Origin: an unidentified bacterial endosymbiont
GTDB lineage: Bacteria > Pseudomonadota > Gammaproteobacteria > Enterobacterales > Enterobacteriaceae
DNA: 64,000 nt
Reading direction: 5' to 3'
NCBI RefSeq assembly: GCF_918797525.1
Contig: NZ_OU963893.1
Span: forward strand, 1,178,001-1,242,000
Program-made: the position numbers and the translations under genes
Notes under the pieces: model-generated
The model's input: the letters and a program-made list of their open reading frames with translations, nothing else
What the model was told of the DNA's origin: nothing
The model's database searches: none
Part shown: positions 1 through 11,950 of the stretch, one piece after another
Position numbering within the stretch: position 1 is the first letter of the stretch
Layout of the letters: each line of letters starts with the position of its first letter

Positions 1-185
1 GATCGTGCTTACACAATTTGATTCGCGCTTAACCGCCCGAAATTTCGCGTGTTAAGCACTTTTTGATATTTGCTTTTTCAGCGCGTTATTCCATTGAGTA
101 ACTACTCATTCCAATTCGTAATTTCATTCGCTATGAGCAGCCCCCTATAGTCCCATTATTCCTGGTTGTTAGTGAGTTGTTGCTT
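1..185 (+). promoter_or_regulatory. Upstream region of the cysG-cysDNC cluster, possible CysB-responsive promoter
   Basis: No gene is visible here. The stretch is AT-rich, and around 90-140 it carries repeated ATTC/GAGTAACTACTC-type half-sites that resemble the loosely conserved sites bound by CysB upstream of sulfate assimilation genes. The CysB assignment is inferred from position and gene content; CysB sites have weak consensus, so confidence is low. Confidence 0.3.
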
Positions 186-1544
186 GTGGACTATCTGCCG
201 CTGTTTGCTGCGATTAAAGAGAGAGCTGTGCTAGTGGTGGGGGCGGGTGAAACTGCCGATCGCAAAATCGCCTTCCTGCAACGTGCAGGCGCCCGGGTGC
301 AGGTCGTCAGCGAAGCCGATTTCGTGGAATCGCAAATCGACAGCGTGGTGCTGGTGATTGCCGCAACCGAAAACCGTGAGCTCAACCGCCGGGTTTCTGA
401 CGCCGCGCAGGCGCGTCATCGCCTGGTGAACGTGGTAGACGATCAACCGCTGTGCTCTTTTATCTTTCCGTCGATTGTCGACCGCACTCCGCTGCTGGTG
501 GCGATCTCTTCCGGCGGTACCGCGCCGGTGCTGGCACGCGTGTTGCGGGAAAAAATTGAAGCGCTGCTGCCAACAAGCCTCGGGCGCATGGCTGAAAAAG
601 CCAGCTACTGGCGCAATCACCTAAAAACGCGGTTGACCAGCGTCACTGAACGGCGTCGCTTCTGGGAGCGTGTCTTCCGTGGCCGCTTCGCCAGCCTGAT
701 GCAGGCCGGTAATGAAACGGCAGCGCAGAAAATCCTTGAAGACGAGCTGGATAACCCCGGTAGTACCCGCGGCGAGATAATTCTCGTCGGGGCAGGGCCA
801 GGCGATGCTGGTTTGTTGACGCTGCGCGGTCTGCAGGTACTTCAGGATGCGGACGTCGTGTTCTATGACCATCTGGTTACCGACGGCGTACGGGAGCTTA
901 TCCGTCGCGACGCGGAGCAAATCTGCGTCGGCAAACGGGCGGGCGAACACTCCGTGGCGCAGCATGACACCAATCAAATGCTGGTTGCCGCAGCAAAAGC
1001 GGGGAAAACCGTAGTGCGTCTGAAAGGTGGCGATCCTTTTATCTTTGGTCGTGGTGGTGAAGAGCTGCAGGCGGCAGCCGACGCGGGTGTCCCGTTCCAG
1101 GTGGTACCAGGCATCACGGCCGCCTCGGCGGTAACGGCTTATGCCGGTATTCCGCTCACCCATCGCGATTACGCCCAGAGCGTGACCTTTGTGACCGGCC
1201 ACTATAAGGCTGAAAGTACGCCGTTTGACTGGTCGCTGCTTGCCCAAAGCCGACAAACGCTGGCGATTTATATGGGCACGATGAAAGCTGCGGACATCAG
1301 CGAACAACTGATTCAACACGGCCGCGATGCGACGACGCCGGTTGCCGTGATCTCCCGCGGTACGCGCGTCGATCAGCATGTCGCCATCGGCACCTTACAT
1401 GAGCTTGCACACCTTGCGAAAGATGCGCCCATGCCCGCCCTGATCGTGGTGGGAGAAGTGGTGCAACTGCACAGCACGCTCGCCTGGTTTCAACATACAA
1501 CAGACGCGGAAGGCTTTGGTTCTTCTGTGGTGACTCTGGCTTAA
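186..1544 (+). CDS. cysG: Siroheme synthase CysG (uroporphyrinogen III methyltransferase / precorrin-2 dehydrogenase / ferrochelatase)
   Basis: Makes siroheme, the cofactor of sulfite and nitrite reductase, from uroporphyrinogen III in the cytoplasm. The N-terminal NAD-binding dehydrogenase/chelatase module ([11 protein letters not shown] near residue 20) is followed by the SAM-dependent methyltransferase domain, marked by [32 protein letters not shown] and [10 protein letters not shown]. About 452 residues, near E. coli CysG (457). I chose the GTG at 186 because the protein then begins MDYLPLF like its homologues; TTG codons at 177 and 180 are alternatives. It lies 9 bp before cysD. In E. 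coli K-12 cysG sits with nirBD, so this is probably the second, sulfur-linked copy seen in some enterobacteria. Confidence 0.93.
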   Translation: MDYLPLFAAIKERAVLVVGAGETADRKIAFLQRAGARVQVVSEADFVESQIDSVVLVIAATENRELNRRVSDAAQARHRLVNVVDDQPLCSFIFPSIVDRTPLLVAISSGGTAPVLARVLREKIEALLPTSLGRMAEKASYWRNHLKTRLTSVTERRRFWERVFRGRFASLMQAGNETAAQKILEDELDNPGSTRGEIILVGAGPGDAGLLTLRGLQVLQDADVVFYDHLVTDGVRELIRRDAEQICVGKRAGEHSVAQHDTNQMLVAAAKAGKTVVRLKGGDPFIFGRGGEELQAAADAGVPFQVVPGITAASAVTAYAGIPLTHRDYAQSVTFVTGHYKAESTPFDWSLLAQSRQTLAIYMGTMKAADISEQLIQHGRDATTPVAVISRGTRVDQHVAIGTLHELAHLAKDAPMPALIVVGEVVQLHSTLAWFQHTTDAEGFGSSVVTLA

Positions 1545-1553
1545 GGAACGGTT

Positions 1554-2462
1554 ATGGACCAAAAACGACTGACTCACCTGCGGCAACTCGAAGCGGAAAG
1601 TATCCATATTATCCGCGAAGTGGCTGCCGAGTTCTCTAACCCGGTGATGATGTATTCCATCGGCAAAGATTCCAGCGTGATGCTGCATCTGGCGCGAAAA
1701 GCATTTTATCCGGGGACGCTGCCGTTTCCGCTGCTGCACGTGGACACCGGCTGGAAATTCCGCGAAATGTACGAATTCCGCGACCGTACCGCGAAAGCTT
1801 ACGGCTGCGAACTGCTGGTGCATAAAAACCCGGAAGGGGTGGCGATGGGCATCAATCCGTTTGTGCACGGCAGCGCCAAACACACCGATATCATGAAAAC
1901 CGAAGGGCTGAAGCAGGCGCTGAACAAATACGGTTTTGATGCGGCCTTCGGCGGCGCGCGCCGTGACGAAGAAAAATCCCGTGCTAAGGAGCGCATCTAC
2001 TCCTTCCGCGACCGCTTCCACCGTTGGGACCCGAAAAACCAGCGCCCGGAACTGTGGCATAACTACAACGGCCAGATAAATAAAGGCGAAAGCATTCGCG
2101 TCTTCCCGCTCTCCAACTGGACCGAGCTGGATATCTGGCAGTACATCTATCTGGAAAACATCGAGATCGTTCCGCTGTATCTGGCGGCTGAACGTCCGGT
2201 GCTGGAGCGTGACGGCATGTTGATGATGATCGATGACGATCGCATTGACCTGCAGCCGGGAGAAGTTATCAAAAAACAGATGGTGCGTTTCCGCACCCTC
2301 GGCTGCTGGCCGTTGACTGGCGCGGTGGAATCCAGCGCGCAGACGCTGCCTGCGATCATCGAAGAGATGCTGGTGTCGACCACCAGCGAGCGACAGGGTC
2401 GCATGATAGACCGCGACCAGGCAGGCTCCATGGAGCTGAAGAAACGTCAGGGTTATTTCTAA
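1554..2462 (+). CDS. cysD: Sulfate adenylyltransferase subunit 2, CysD
   Basis: Small catalytic subunit of ATP sulfurylase. With the GTPase CysN it forms adenosine 5'-phosphosulfate from sulfate and ATP, the first step of sulfate assimilation. 302 residues, the E. coli length. The PAPS-reductase-type ATP pyrophosphatase loop [13 protein letters not shown] (about residue 38-50) and the conserved [16 protein letters not shown] segment are present. An AAGGAAC ribosome binding site precedes the ATG. Part of the compact cysG-cysD-cysN-cysC cluster with gaps under 10 bp. Confidence 0.97.
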   Translation: MDQKRLTHLRQLEAESIHIIREVAAEFSNPVMMYSIGKDSSVMLHLARKAFYPGTLPFPLLHVDTGWKFREMYEFRDRTAKAYGCELLVHKNPEGVAMGINPFVHGSAKHTDIMKTEGLKQALNKYGFDAAFGGARRDEEKSRAKERIYSFRDRFHRWDPKNQRPELWHNYNGQINKGESIRVFPLSNWTELDIWQYIYLENIEIVPLYLAAERPVLERDGMLMMIDDDRIDLQPGEVIKKQMVRFRTLGCWPLTGAVESSAQTLPAIIEEMLVSTTSERQGRMIDRDQAGSMELKKRQGYF

Positions 2463-2471
2463 GGAGCCGCC

Positions 2472-3896
2472 ATGAACACGACTATTGCCCAACAAATTGC
2501 CGATGAAGGCGGTGTTGAAGCCTACCTGCACGCGCAACAGCACAAAAGCCTGCTGCGTTTCCTGACCTGCGGCAGCGTCGATGACGGGAAAAGCACTCTG
2601 ATTGGCCGTCTGCTGCATGACACGCGACAGATTTACGAGGACCAGCTTTCTTCCCTGCACAATGACAGTAAGCGTCACGGCACTCAGGGCGAAAAGCTCG
2701 ACCTGGCGCTGCTGGTCGATGGCCTGCAGGCGGAGCGCGAGCAGGGTATTACCATTGATGTGGCCTATCGCTACTTCTCCACCGAGAAGCGCAAATTTAT
2801 TATTGCCGACACCCCGGGGCATGAGCAGTACACCCGTAACATGGCGACGGGCGCCTCTACCTGTGAGCTGGCGATCCTGCTGATCGACGCCCGTAAGGGC
2901 GTGCTGGATCAAACCCGTCGCCACAGCTTTATCGCTACGCTGCTGGGGATCAAACATCTGGTGGTGGCGGTAAACAAAATGGATCTGGTGAACTTCAGCG
3001 AAGACAAGTTCGATGAGATCCGCCAGAGTTACCTGACCTTTGCCGAACAGCTGCCGGGCAACCTGGATATCCGCTTTGTGCCGCTCTCCGCGCTGGAAGG
3101 CGATAACGTGGCGTCCCAGAGCGCTAATCTGCCGTGGTACAGCGGCCCGACGCTGCTGGAAGTGCTGGAAACCGTGGAGATCCAGCGCGTGGTTGAGACT
3201 CAGCCGATGCGTTTCCCGGTGCAGTACGTTAACCGTCCGAACCTCGATTTTCGCGGTTTCTCCGGCACCCTTGCGTCTGGCTCGATGAGTGTCGGGCAGC
3301 GTGTGAAAGTGCTGCCATCCGGCGTGGAATCTGCCATTGCCCGCATTGTCACCTTTGATGGCGATCTTCAGGACGCGGGCGCAGGGGAAGCCGTGACGCT
3401 GGTGCTAAAAGATGAAATTGATATCAGCCGGGGCGACCTGCTGGTGGATGCCCATGAAACGCTGGCCGCAGTGCAGGGCGCAGCCGTGGATGTGGTGTGG
3501 ATGGCCGAGCAGCCGCTTTCAGCAGGGCAAAGCTACGACATCAAAATCGCGGGTAAGAAAACCCGTGCCCGCGTGGATGGCATTCAGTTCCAGGTGGATA
3601 TCAACAATCTGACCCAGCGTGACGTTGCCGAACTGCCGCTGAACGGTATTGGCCTGGTGGATCTGACCTTCGATGAACCCCTGGTGCTGGACCCGTACCA
3701 GCAGAACCCGGTCACGGGTGGGATGATCTTTATCGACAGGCTGACTAACGTCACCGTAGGTGCAGGCATGGTCCGTAAGCCAAACGAACGGGCGGCAACC
3801 GTTTCTGAATTCAGCGCCTTTGAGCTGGAGCTGAACGCGCTGGTTTGCAAACACTTCCCGCACTGGGGCGCGCGCGATCTGTTGGGAGGCAAGTAA
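2472..3896 (+). CDS. cysN: Sulfate adenylyltransferase subunit 1 (GTPase), CysN
   Basis: Regulatory GTPase subunit of ATP sulfurylase: GTP hydrolysis drives the unfavourable APS synthesis carried out by CysD. 474 residues. The EF-Tu-like G domain shows [15 protein letters not shown] (Walker A), the G2 stretch around [23 protein letters not shown] (G3) and NKMDLV (G4), followed by two beta-barrel domains. AAGGAG lies 6 bp before the ATG. The stop TAA shares its last A with the ATG of cysC (TAATG), indicating translational coupling. Confidence 0.97.
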   Translation: MNTTIAQQIADEGGVEAYLHAQQHKSLLRFLTCGSVDDGKSTLIGRLLHDTRQIYEDQLSSLHNDSKRHGTQGEKLDLALLVDGLQAEREQGITIDVAYRYFSTEKRKFIIADTPGHEQYTRNMATGASTCELAILLIDARKGVLDQTRRHSFIATLLGIKHLVVAVNKMDLVNFSEDKFDEIRQSYLTFAEQLPGNLDIRFVPLSALEGDNVASQSANLPWYSGPTLLEVLETVEIQRVVETQPMRFPVQYVNRPNLDFRGFSGTLASGSMSVGQRVKVLPSGVESAIARIVTFDGDLQDAGAGEAVTLVLKDEIDISRGDLLVDAHETLAAVQGAAVDVVWMAEQPLSAGQSYDIKIAGKKTRARVDGIQFQVDINNLTQRDVAELPLNGIGLVDLTFDEPLVLDPYQQNPVTGGMIFIDRLTNVTVGAGMVRKPNERAATVSEFSAFELELNALVCKHFPHWGARDLLGGK

Positions 3897-4501
3897 TGGC
3901 CGCTCATGATGAGAACGTCGTCTGGCATCCTCATCCGGTGACCGTCACGGCACGTGAGCAACTTCACGGCCATCGCGGCGTGGTGCTGTGGTTTACCGGG
4001 CTGTCTGGCTCCGGTAAATCCACCGTCGCGGGCGCGCTGGAAGAGGCGTTACATCAGCAAGGGGTAAGCACTTACCTACTGGATGGAGATAACGTGCGCC
4101 ACGGCCTGTGCAGCGATTTAGGCTTTAGCGACGACGACCGCAAAGAGAACATTCGCCGGGTAGGCGAAGTCGCCAGCCTGATGGCGGATGCCGGGCTGGT
4201 GGTGCTGACCGCGTTTATCTCGCCTCACCGCGCCGAGCGCCAGATGGTGCGTGAACGCGTCGGGCACGATCGTTTTATCGAAGTGTTCGTGGACACCCCG
4301 CTGGCGATCTGTGAAGCACGCGACCCGAAAGGACTCTATAAAAAAGCGCGTGCGGGCGAGTTGCAAAACTTTACCGGCATTGACGCGGTGTACGAAGCGC
4401 CTGTATCCCCGGAAATTCACCTGGAAGGTGAACAATTGGTAACAAATTTAGTAAGCCAATTATTAGACCTGCTCAGGCAGGACGATATCATCAGATCCTG
4501 A
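3896..4501 (+). CDS. cysC: Adenylyl-sulfate kinase CysC
   Basis: Phosphorylates APS to 3'-phospho-APS for reduction to sulfite. 201 residues from the ATG that overlaps the cysN stop, exactly the E. coli length; the frame is open further upstream but that start would lie inside cysN. P-loop [16 protein letters not shown] (about residue 35-50), the [16 protein letters not shown] substrate loop and [10 protein letters not shown] are all present. Last gene of the sulfate activation cluster. Confidence 0.97.
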   Translation: MAAHDENVVWHPHPVTVTAREQLHGHRGVVLWFTGLSGSGKSTVAGALEEALHQQGVSTYLLDGDNVRHGLCSDLGFSDDDRKENIRRVGEVASLMADAGLVVLTAFISPHRAERQMVRERVGHDRFIEVFVDTPLAICEARDPKGLYKKARAGELQNFTGIDAVYEAPVSPEIHLEGEQLVTNLVSQLLDLLRQDDIIRS

Positions 4502-4558
4502 GGCGGTATCGTTCGGGGATATTCACCCGAGCGATGAGTCATGCTCACAGGATTAGCT

Positions 4559-4885
4559 ATGCGCAACAGTGAAAACTACATTATTACTACCGGGTCGGAG
4601 CCGCTAACTCCTGACGACGAGACGACCTGGTCCCTCCCGGGGGCCATTGTCGGCTTCGTCTCGTGGTTACTAGCGTTAGGCATTCCTTTTCTGCTCTACG
4701 GCGGTAACACGCTGTTCTTCTTCCTCTACACCTGGCCCTTCTTCCTGGCGTTGATGCCCGTAGCGATTGTGATTGGTATTGCGCTGCATTCCCTTTTTAA
4801 TGGCAGACTTTTGTACAGTACGGTGATCACTATCCTCACCGTTGTGATCATCTTTGGACTGCTGTTTTTATGGTTGATGGGCTAA
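4559..4885 (+). CDS. ygbE: Inner membrane protein YgbE (DUF3561)
   Basis: Small membrane protein of unknown function, conserved between cysC and ftsB in enterobacteria. 108 residues. A hydrophilic N-terminus (NSENYIITTGSEP) is followed by three hydrophobic segments near residues 30-50, 55-80 and 85-107. The start MRNSENY at 4559 matches the E. coli protein; an in-frame ATG at 4541 adds six residues unlike the family. No function is proposed. Confidence 0.9.
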   Translation: MRNSENYIITTGSEPLTPDDETTWSLPGAIVGFVSWLLALGIPFLLYGGNTLFFFLYTWPFFLALMPVAIVIGIALHSLFNGRLLYSTVITILTVVIIFGLLFLWLMG

Positions 4886-4964
4886 CCTACGACATAATTA
4901 AAACCCCAGAGTAGAGTCCAATGAAAAGTTATGGGATGATGAAGCCGTTTTTTCAGGGGGCAGG

Positions 4965-5276
4965 ATGGGTAAACTAACGCTGCTGTTGCTGGCTTTGCTG
5001 GTCTGGCTGCAATATTCGCTGTGGTTCGGTAAGAACGGGCTGCACGACTATAGCCGGGTGAGTGATGACGTAGCGGCTCAGCAGGCAACAAATGCCAAAC
5101 TTAAGGCGCGTAACGATCAACTTTTTGCTGAAATTGATGACCTCAATGGCGGCCAGGAGGCGATTGAAGAACGTGCACGCAATGAACTCAGTATGACTAA
5201 GCCGGGCGAAACCTTTTATCGTCTGGTTCCGGATGCGTCTAAACGCAATCAGGGCTCAGCACAAAACAATCGATAA
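4965..5276 (+). CDS. ftsB: Cell division protein FtsB
   Basis: Bitopic divisome protein that forms a complex with FtsL and FtsQ and links the early divisome to FtsWI septal peptidoglycan synthesis. 103 residues, the family length. One N-terminal membrane helix ([18 protein letters not shown]) is followed by a periplasmic coiled coil ([20 protein letters not shown]) and a short C-terminal tail. AGGGGGCAGG precedes the ATG. Its adjacency to ispD-ispF is conserved. Confidence 0.96.
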   Translation: MGKLTLLLLALLVWLQYSLWFGKNGLHDYSRVSDDVAAQQATNAKLKARNDQLFAEIDDLNGGQEAIEERARNELSMTKPGETFYRLVPDASKRNQGSAQNNR

Positions 5277-5295
5277 TCAGGCCCAGGATTACGAC

Positions 5296-6006
5296 ATGGC
5301 AGTAACTTTTTCGGACGTATGCGCCGTGGTGCCGGCCGCAGGTTTTGGTCGGCGCATGCAGACAAAATGTCCCAAGCAGTACCTCTATATTGGCTATAAA
5401 ACGATCCTTGAACACTCTGTGGCGGCGCTGTTGGCGCATCCCCGGGTAACGCACGTCGTGATTGCCATAAGCCCGGGTGATGAACGTTTCGCGCAACTGT
5501 CGCTGGCGAACCATCCGCAGATAACCGTTGTGGATGGGGGCGCCGAGCGTGCCGACTCCGTGCTGGCAGGTATTCAGGCCGCCAAAGGCGCACAGTGGGT
5601 GCTGGTACATGACGCGGCGCGCCCTTGCCTGCATCAGGACGACCTTACGCGTCTGCTTGCCCTTAGTGAAACCAGCTCAGTGGGCGGTATTCTGGCCTCT
5701 GCGGTGCGCGATACTATGAAGCGTGCTGAGCCGGGCAGGCAGAGCATCGCTCACACCGTGGATCGCGTCGATCTCTGGCACGCGCTGACGCCACAATTTT
5801 TCCCCCGTGAACTCCTCCACGACTGCTTAACGCGCGCTCTCAGAGAGGGGGCAATCATTACGGACGAAGCTTCCGCGCTGGAGTATTGCGGTTATCACCC
5901 TGTGCTGGTTGAAGGACGTGCTGACAACATAAAAGTGACGCGCCCGGAAGATTTACAGCTTGCGAAATTTTATCTTACCCACCCTGACTGTAAGGAAAAA
6001 GATTAA
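5296..6006 (+). CDS. ispD: 2-C-methyl-D-erythritol 4-phosphate cytidylyltransferase IspD
   Basis: Third step of the MEP isoprenoid pathway: transfers CMP from CTP to methylerythritol phosphate. 236 residues, the E. coli length. The nucleotide-binding loop [19 protein letters not shown] is near the N-terminus, followed by [10 protein letters not shown] and TDEASALEY. The ATG at 5296 is preferred to an upstream in-frame ATG inside the end of ftsB because it gives the family N-terminus. Ends in TAATG with ispF. Confidence 0.97.
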   Translation: MAVTFSDVCAVVPAAGFGRRMQTKCPKQYLYIGYKTILEHSVAALLAHPRVTHVVIAISPGDERFAQLSLANHPQITVVDGGAERADSVLAGIQAAKGAQWVLVHDAARPCLHQDDLTRLLALSETSSVGGILASAVRDTMKRAEPGRQSIAHTVDRVDLWHALTPQFFPRELLHDCLTRALREGAIITDEASALEYCGYHPVLVEGRADNIKVTRPEDLQLAKFYLTHPDCKEKD

Positions 6007-6485
6007 TGCGTATAGGACATGGTTTTGATGTACACGCCTTTGGCGGAGAAGGCCCTATTGTGATTTGCGGCGTTCGGATCCCCTATGAAAAGGGGCTGAT
6101 CGCGCATTCTGACGGCGATGTGGCGCTGCATGCGCTAACCGACGCGCTACTGGGCGCCGCCGCGCTGGGTGATATTGGCAAGCTTTTCCCGGATACCGAT
6201 CCGGCATTTAAAGGTGCAGACAGCCGCGGGCTGCTGCGTGAAGCCTGGCGCCGTATTCAGGCCAAAGGGTATACCCTCGGCAACGTTGATGTGACGATCA
6301 TCGCTCAGGCACCTAAAATGATGCCGCATATTCCGCAGATGCGCATATTTATTGCCGAAGATCTGGGTTGCCATATGGACGATGTCAACGTGAAAGCCAC
6401 CACCACCGAAAAGCTCGGTTTTACCGGCCGTGGCGAAGGCATTGCCTGTGAAGCGGTAGCGCTACTGGTGAAGGCGGATAAATGA
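6006..6485 (+). CDS. ispF: 2-C-methyl-D-erythritol 2,4-cyclodiphosphate synthase IspF
   Basis: Fifth MEP-pathway enzyme, releasing CMP and forming the cyclic diphosphate; a zinc-dependent homotrimer. 159 residues. The metal-binding GHGFDVHAF motif, [20 protein letters not shown] and the trailing [19 protein letters not shown] are intact. The start overlaps the ispD stop by one base and the end overlaps the truD start by four (ATGA), so the three genes are translationally coupled. Confidence 0.97.
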   Translation: MRIGHGFDVHAFGGEGPIVICGVRIPYEKGLIAHSDGDVALHALTDALLGAAALGDIGKLFPDTDPAFKGADSRGLLREAWRRIQAKGYTLGNVDVTIIAQAPKMMPHIPQMRIFIAEDLGCHMDDVNVKATTTEKLGFTGRGEGIACEAVALLVKADK

Positions 6486-7511
6486 CAGCGTTCGACTGCC
6501 TGACCTACCTGCACGGTAAACCACAAGGTCAGGGCTTGCTCAAAGCCAGCCCGGAAGATTTTGTGGTTATAGAAGATTTAGGATTTGAGCCAGACGGTGA
6601 AGGCGAACATATTCTTATCCGTATTCTGAAAAACGGTTGCAACACTCGGTTTGTGGCTGAAGCGCTGGCAAAATTCCTGAAAATTCACCCCCGTGAAGTG
6701 AGTTTCGCCGGGCAGAAGGACAAACATGCCGTTACCGAACAGTGGATCTGCGCCCGGGTGCCAGGCAATGCAATGCCGGATTTAAGCAAGTTTGAGCTTG
6801 AAGGCTGCAAAGTGCTGGAGTACGCCCGGCATAAGCGCAAATTGCGTTTGGGGGCGTTGAATGGCAATAATTTCACGCTGGTACTGCGTGACGTGACCGA
6901 TCGCGTGGATGTTGAACATCGACTCAATGCCCTCTGCGCGCAGGGCGTACCGAACTATTTCGGTGCGCAACGCTTCGGTATCGGTAACAGCAACCTGCAG
7001 GGCGCATTGCGTTGGGCACAAAGCAATGCCCCGGTGCGTGACCGGAATAAACGCAGTTTTTGGTTGTCGGCGGCCCGCAGCGCGTTGTTTAATCAGATTG
7101 TGAGCGAAAGACTGAAAAAACCAGACGCGAATCAAGTTGTTGTCGGCGATGCGCTACAATTAGCGGGGCGCGGTAGCTGGTTTGTGGCAACGGCCGAAGA
7201 ACTGGCCGATGTGCAGTCGCGCGTAGACGCCAAAAGCCTGATGATCACCGCCGCGTTGCCCGGCACGGGCGACTGGGGAACGTTGGGGGACGCGCTGGCT
7301 GCGGAGCAGGCAGCCGTGGCTGATGCACAAGAATTACTATCATTGCTGGTACGGGAAAAAGTTGAAGCAGCACGCCGCGCGATGCTGCTCTATCCGCAAC
7401 AGCTGAGCTGGAACTGGTGGGATGACGTTACCGTTGAGTTACGCTTCTGGCTACCGGCAGGTAGCTTTGCCACCAGTGTCGTGAGGGAACTTATCAACAC
7501 GCCGGGTGATT

Positions 7512-7531
<20 letters not shown>
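6482..7531 (+). CDS. truD: tRNA pseudouridine(13) synthase TruD
   Basis: Converts uridine 13 of tRNA(Glu) to pseudouridine. 349 residues, as in E. coli. Catalytic motif [13 protein letters not shown] (Asp near residue 80) and the conserved [10 protein letters not shown] stretch are present; the TRUD insert domain fills the middle. Starts within ATGA at the ispF end and overlaps surE by 20 bp, continuing the coupled cluster. Confidence 0.97.
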
Positions 7532-8893
<1,362 letters not shown>

Positions 8894-9008
8894 GACTCGG
8901 AATTTTCCAGGATTATTAAGGTAAATTCAGCGTATGGTGAGGCGCGAAAGGTTCGTGCCGTTACGGTTATTTTAAGTCACTGGTAGTTAATACATTCCTG
9001 GGGGATAA

Positions 9009-10151
9009 ATGAGCGCGGGAAGCCCTAAATTCACCATCAGCCGTGTTGCGGCATTATCACTGGTTTCGCTATGGCTGGCGGGTTGTTCAAATTCTGGTAA
9101 TCCGCCTGCGCCCGTCAGTTCCGTCGGCGGAAGCAGCAGCTCGGGCAACACGTCCAGTGGAATGCTGATTACGCCACCTTCGACCGCGGGCGCGACACCG
9201 GCGCAGCAAATTCCGCCGATCCAGCCTGTTCAGCAGCCGGTCATGCAGCCAACTCAGATTCAGCCAGTACAACAACCTGTTCAGACCGCAAATGGCCGCA
9301 TAGTGTATAACCGCCAGTATGGGAACATTCCGAAAGGGAGTTATACCGGAGGGAGCACGTATACCGTTAAACGCGGCGACACGCTGTTTTACATTGCGTG
9401 GATCACCGGGAACGATTTCCGTGACCTGGCGCAGCGAAATAACGTGCAGGCCCCGTATGGACTGGAAGTCGGCCAAACGCTACAGGTTGGTAACGCGACG
9501 GGTACGCCGCTTACGCCTGGCAACACCGTTTCAGCGGCCGATGTAACCGCGCAAAATAACAGCGTAATGCCTGCGCAAAATTCCAGCACGGCTGTTGCTT
9601 CGCAACCTGTAATTACGTATTCTGAGGATTCAGGTGATCAGAGTGCTAACAAAATGTTGCCTAACAATAAAGGTGCTGCGACAGTTGCGACAGCTGCGAC
9701 TGCTGTCACAGCGCCTGTTATAGCACCTGTGGTTAGCTCTATCGTACCGACTGCCAGCAGTACGTCTACCAGTTCGCCTATTTCTGCATGGCGCTGGCCA
9801 ACTGAGGGCAAGATTATCGAGAACTTCTCTTCTTCCGAGGGGGGAAATAAAGGGATTGATATCGCAGGAAGTAAGGGACAGGCTATCATCGCGACCGCAG
9901 ATGGACGCGTTGTGTATGCCGGTAACGCACTGCGCGGTTACGGTAATCTTATTATCATAAAACATAACGATGATTACCTGAGTGCCTACGCCCATAACGA
10001 TACGATGCTGGTCCGGGAACAACAAGAAGTTAAGGCGGGGCAAAAAATAGCTACCATGGGTAGCACCGGAACCAGTTCTACACGCTTGCATTTTGAAATT
10101 CGTTACAAAGGGAAATCCGTAAACCCGCTGCAGTATTTGCCGCAGCGATAA
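9009..10151 (+). CDS. nlpD: Murein hydrolase activator lipoprotein NlpD
   Basis: Outer-membrane lipoprotein that activates the amidase AmiC for septal peptidoglycan splitting. 380 residues. Lipobox LAGC places the lipidated Cys at about residue 26. A Pro/Gln-rich linker follows, then a LysM domain ([17 protein letters not shown], about residue 118) and a C-terminal LytM/M23 domain ([15 protein letters not shown] to [17 protein letters not shown]). In the LytM domain the usual zinc-binding HxxxD is replaced by NKGIDI, as in activators. In E. coli the main rpoS promoter lies inside nlpD; the same organisation is expected. Confidence 0.96.
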   Translation: MSAGSPKFTISRVAALSLVSLWLAGCSNSGNPPAPVSSVGGSSSSGNTSSGMLITPPSTAGATPAQQIPPIQPVQQPVMQPTQIQPVQQPVQTANGRIVYNRQYGNIPKGSYTGGSTYTVKRGDTLFYIAWITGNDFRDLAQRNNVQAPYGLEVGQTLQVGNATGTPLTPGNTVSAADVTAQNNSVMPAQNSSTAVASQPVITYSEDSGDQSANKMLPNNKGAATVATAATAVTAPVIAPVVSSIVPTASSTSTSSPISAWRWPTEGKIIENFSSSEGGNKGIDIAGSKGQAIIATADGRVVYAGNALRGYGNLIIIKHNDDYLSAYAHNDTMLVREQQEVKAGQKIATMGSTGTSSTRLHFEIRYKGKSVNPLQYLPQR

Positions 10152-10211
10152 TTTGACGAGGCATGCCAGCCAGGGTGTCTCGTTCAGGGATCACGGGTAG
10201 GAGCCACCTTT
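10000..10211 (+). promoter_or_regulatory. rpoS 5' untranslated leader (small-RNA-responsive, overlaps the nlpD 3' end)
   Basis: In E. coli the rpoS mRNA starts in nlpD, and its leader folds back on the ribosome binding site; DsrA, RprA and ArcZ open it with Hfq. The part overlapping the nlpD end (AACAAGAAGTTAAGGCGGGG, near 10021) and the proximal GGATCACGGGTAGGAGCCACC are nearly identical to what I recall of the E. coli leader. The segment 10155-10185 differs. sRNA control is inferred from this conservation. Confidence 0.6.
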
Positions 10212-11204
10212 ATGAGTCAGAATACGCTGAAAGTTCATGATTTAAATGAAGACGCGGAATTTGATGAGAACGGATCGGAGGCTTTTGATGAAAAAGCCTT
10301 AGTAGAAGAGGAACCCAGTGATAACGATTTGGCTGAAGAAGAGCTGTTATCGCAGGGCGTCACACAGCGTGTACTGGACGCGACTCAGCTATACCTTGGG
10401 GAGATTGGATACTCTCCACTGTTAACAGCCGAAGAAGAAGTCTATTTCGCACGTCGTGCTTTGCGTGGAGATGTTGCCTCGCGCCGCCGCATGATTGAAA
10501 GTAACTTGCGTCTGGTCGTGAAAATTGCCCGCCGTTACGGCAATCGTGGTCTGGCTCTGCTGGATCTGATTGAAGAGGGTAACTTAGGTCTCATCCGCGC
10601 AGTTGAGAAGTTTGATCCGGAACGTGGGTTCCGCTTCTCAACCTACGCGACCTGGTGGATTCGTCAAACCATCGAACGGGCAATTATGAACCAAACCCGT
10701 ACGATTCGCCTGCCGATCCACATCGTCAAAGAGTTGAACGTTTATCTGCGAACCGCGCGCGAGTTGTCCCATAAACTGGACCACGAGCCAAGCGCAGAAG
10801 AGATTGCCGAGCAACTTGATAAACCGGTTGATGATGTAAGCCGTATGTTGCGTCTCAACGAGCGCATTACTTCTGTTGACACCCCGTTGGGTGGCGACTC
10901 CGAAAAAGCGCTGCTGGACATCCTGGCCGATGAAAAAGACAACGGCCCGGAAGATACCACGCAGGACGATGACATGAAACAGAGCATCGTCAAATGGCTG
11001 TTCGAATTGAACGCCAAACAGCGTGAAGTGCTGGCACGCCGTTTCGGTTTACTGGGGTATGAAGCTGCGACACTGGAAGACGTCGGCCGTGAAATTGGCC
11101 TGACCCGTGAACGTGTTCGTCAGATTCAGGTAGAAGGTCTGCGTCGTCTGCGTGAAATTTTGCAGGGGCAAGGACTGAATATCGAAGCGCTGTTCCGCGA
11201 ATAA
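10212..11204 (+). CDS. rpoS: RNA polymerase sigma factor RpoS (sigma-38)
   Basis: Master sigma factor of stationary phase and the general stress response. 330 residues, as in E. coli. An acidic N-terminal region is followed by region 2 ([20 protein letters not shown], then [18 protein letters not shown]), region 3 and the region 4 helix-turn-helix ([20 protein letters not shown]). No truncation, although rpoS is often mutated in laboratory and clinical lineages. GTAGGAG lies upstream of the ATG. A terminator follows directly. Confidence 0.98.
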   Translation: MSQNTLKVHDLNEDAEFDENGSEAFDEKALVEEEPSDNDLAEEELLSQGVTQRVLDATQLYLGEIGYSPLLTAEEEVYFARRALRGDVASRRRMIESNLRLVVKIARRYGNRGLALLDLIEEGNLGLIRAVEKFDPERGFRFSTYATWWIRQTIERAIMNQTRTIRLPIHIVKELNVYLRTARELSHKLDHEPSAEEIAEQLDKPVDDVSRMLRLNERITSVDTPLGGDSEKALLDILADEKDNGPEDTTQDDDMKQSIVKWLFELNAKQREVLARRFGLLGYEAATLEDVGREIGLTRERVRQIQVEGLRRLREILQGQGLNIEALFRE

Positions 11205-11220
11205 GCAACCCTTCGTCAAA

Positions 11221-11251
11221 AAGGCTCGTCGTGAGACGGGCCTTTTTCTTT
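11221..11251 (+). terminator. Rho-independent terminator after rpoS
   Basis: AAGGCTCGTC (11221-11230) pairs with GACGGGCCTT (11235-11244) across a GTGA loop and is followed by a T-rich tract (TTTTTCTTTT). The position just after rpoS fits termination of that transcript. Confidence 0.85.
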
Positions 11252-11362
11252 TGTGTTATGGCTGCGCTGTTTCGTGCAGCACAGGTCAATTTCACGGCTT
11301 CCACCCTGGCCTAATCCGTTTTCGATGGCAATGTGCGCATCGATGCTCTTGTTCATAAGGTG

Positions 11363-11779
11363 TCACCGTTTCGCCTTCGTCATCATTTTGCCAACTAACG
11401 CCGTAAACTGCTCTCGCTCTTCTGTCGTTAAGCGTCCCAGGAATGCCTCATCAACGCGATTCCCCACCGGTTTACAGTCCTTAAGTAGTGCCTCACCCGT
11501 GGGTGTCAGAAAGACGAACCGGCGGCGTTTGTCGGCCGGGTCGTGCTCGCGTTTTACCAGCCCGCGCGCCTCCATCCTGCTCAGCATTTCTGCCAGTGTC
11601 GCTTTAGTACTTACCGCAACTTCAGTGAGTGCCACCTGTTCAATGCCGGGATGTTCGGCAATAGACCGCATCACCGCATACTGCGGCTTAGTCAGTTCCG
11701 GCAGGGCATGTTGCCACTGGGCAGTATGCTGTTGAAAGAGCTGACGCAACAGGTGGAACGCTTCTTGTCTCAGTTCCAT
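11363..11779 (-). CDS. MarR-family transcriptional regulator, divergent from the aryl decarboxylase operon
   Basis: 138-residue winged-helix repressor of the MarR/SlyA type. The central wHTH (VALTEVAVSTKATLAEMLSR, then a wing around REHDPADKRRRFVFLTPTG) is flanked by dimerisation helices. I start at the ATG at 11779, which has CGGAG at good spacing; the GTG two codons earlier overlaps that motif. Divergent from the ubiX-like/bsdC/bsdD operon across about 170 bp with two operator-like palindromes, so it probably represses that operon until a phenolic acid binds. Regulator and target are inferred from context. Confidence 0.85.
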   Translation of the reverse strand: MELRQEAFHLLRQLFQQHTAQWQHALPELTKPQYAVMRSIAEHPGIEQVALTEVAVSTKATLAEMLSRMEARGLVKREHDPADKRRRFVFLTPTGEALLKDCKPVGNRVDEAFLGRLTTEEREQFTALVGKMMTKAKR

Positions 11780-11863
11780 GAACACTCCGACGGATAAATT
11801 CTCTCCCTATGATAGCCGCTAATGCCGCTGAGTTTAACGCGGCGTTTTTTAGCTATTAGTGTG

Positions 11864-11876
11864 ATCGTGTGCGAAC
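11864..11876. promoter_or_regulatory. Operator-like palindrome 1 in the MarR/decarboxylase intergenic region
   Basis: ATCGTGTGCGAAC is an imperfect copy of the inverted repeat GTTCGT-GT-ACGAAC found 55 bp downstream. Spacing of two similar dyads between divergent genes suits a MarR dimer binding both promoters. Assignment is inferred. Confidence 0.5.
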
Positions 11877-11918
11877 AATCTTGTCAGACAAAGGATCCAG
11901 GCGTAATTTAATTAAGAT

Positions 11919-11932
11919 GTTCGTGTACGAAC
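11919..11932. promoter_or_regulatory. Operator-like palindrome 2 (GTTCGT-GT-ACGAAC) upstream of the decarboxylase operon
   Basis: Perfect 6-bp arms separated by 2 bp, centred about 25 bp upstream of the decarboxylase start codon, where bound repressor would block transcription or initiation. A degenerate second copy lies at 11864-11876. Confidence 0.6.
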
Positions 11933-11950
11933 GAATTGATTGAGGTGTTA

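Noticed and set aside
1395..2957. 520-codon minus-strand ORF across cysG-cysD-cysN
   Set aside because: It is the antisense of three clearly recognisable genes in GC-rich DNA and has no recognisable domain.
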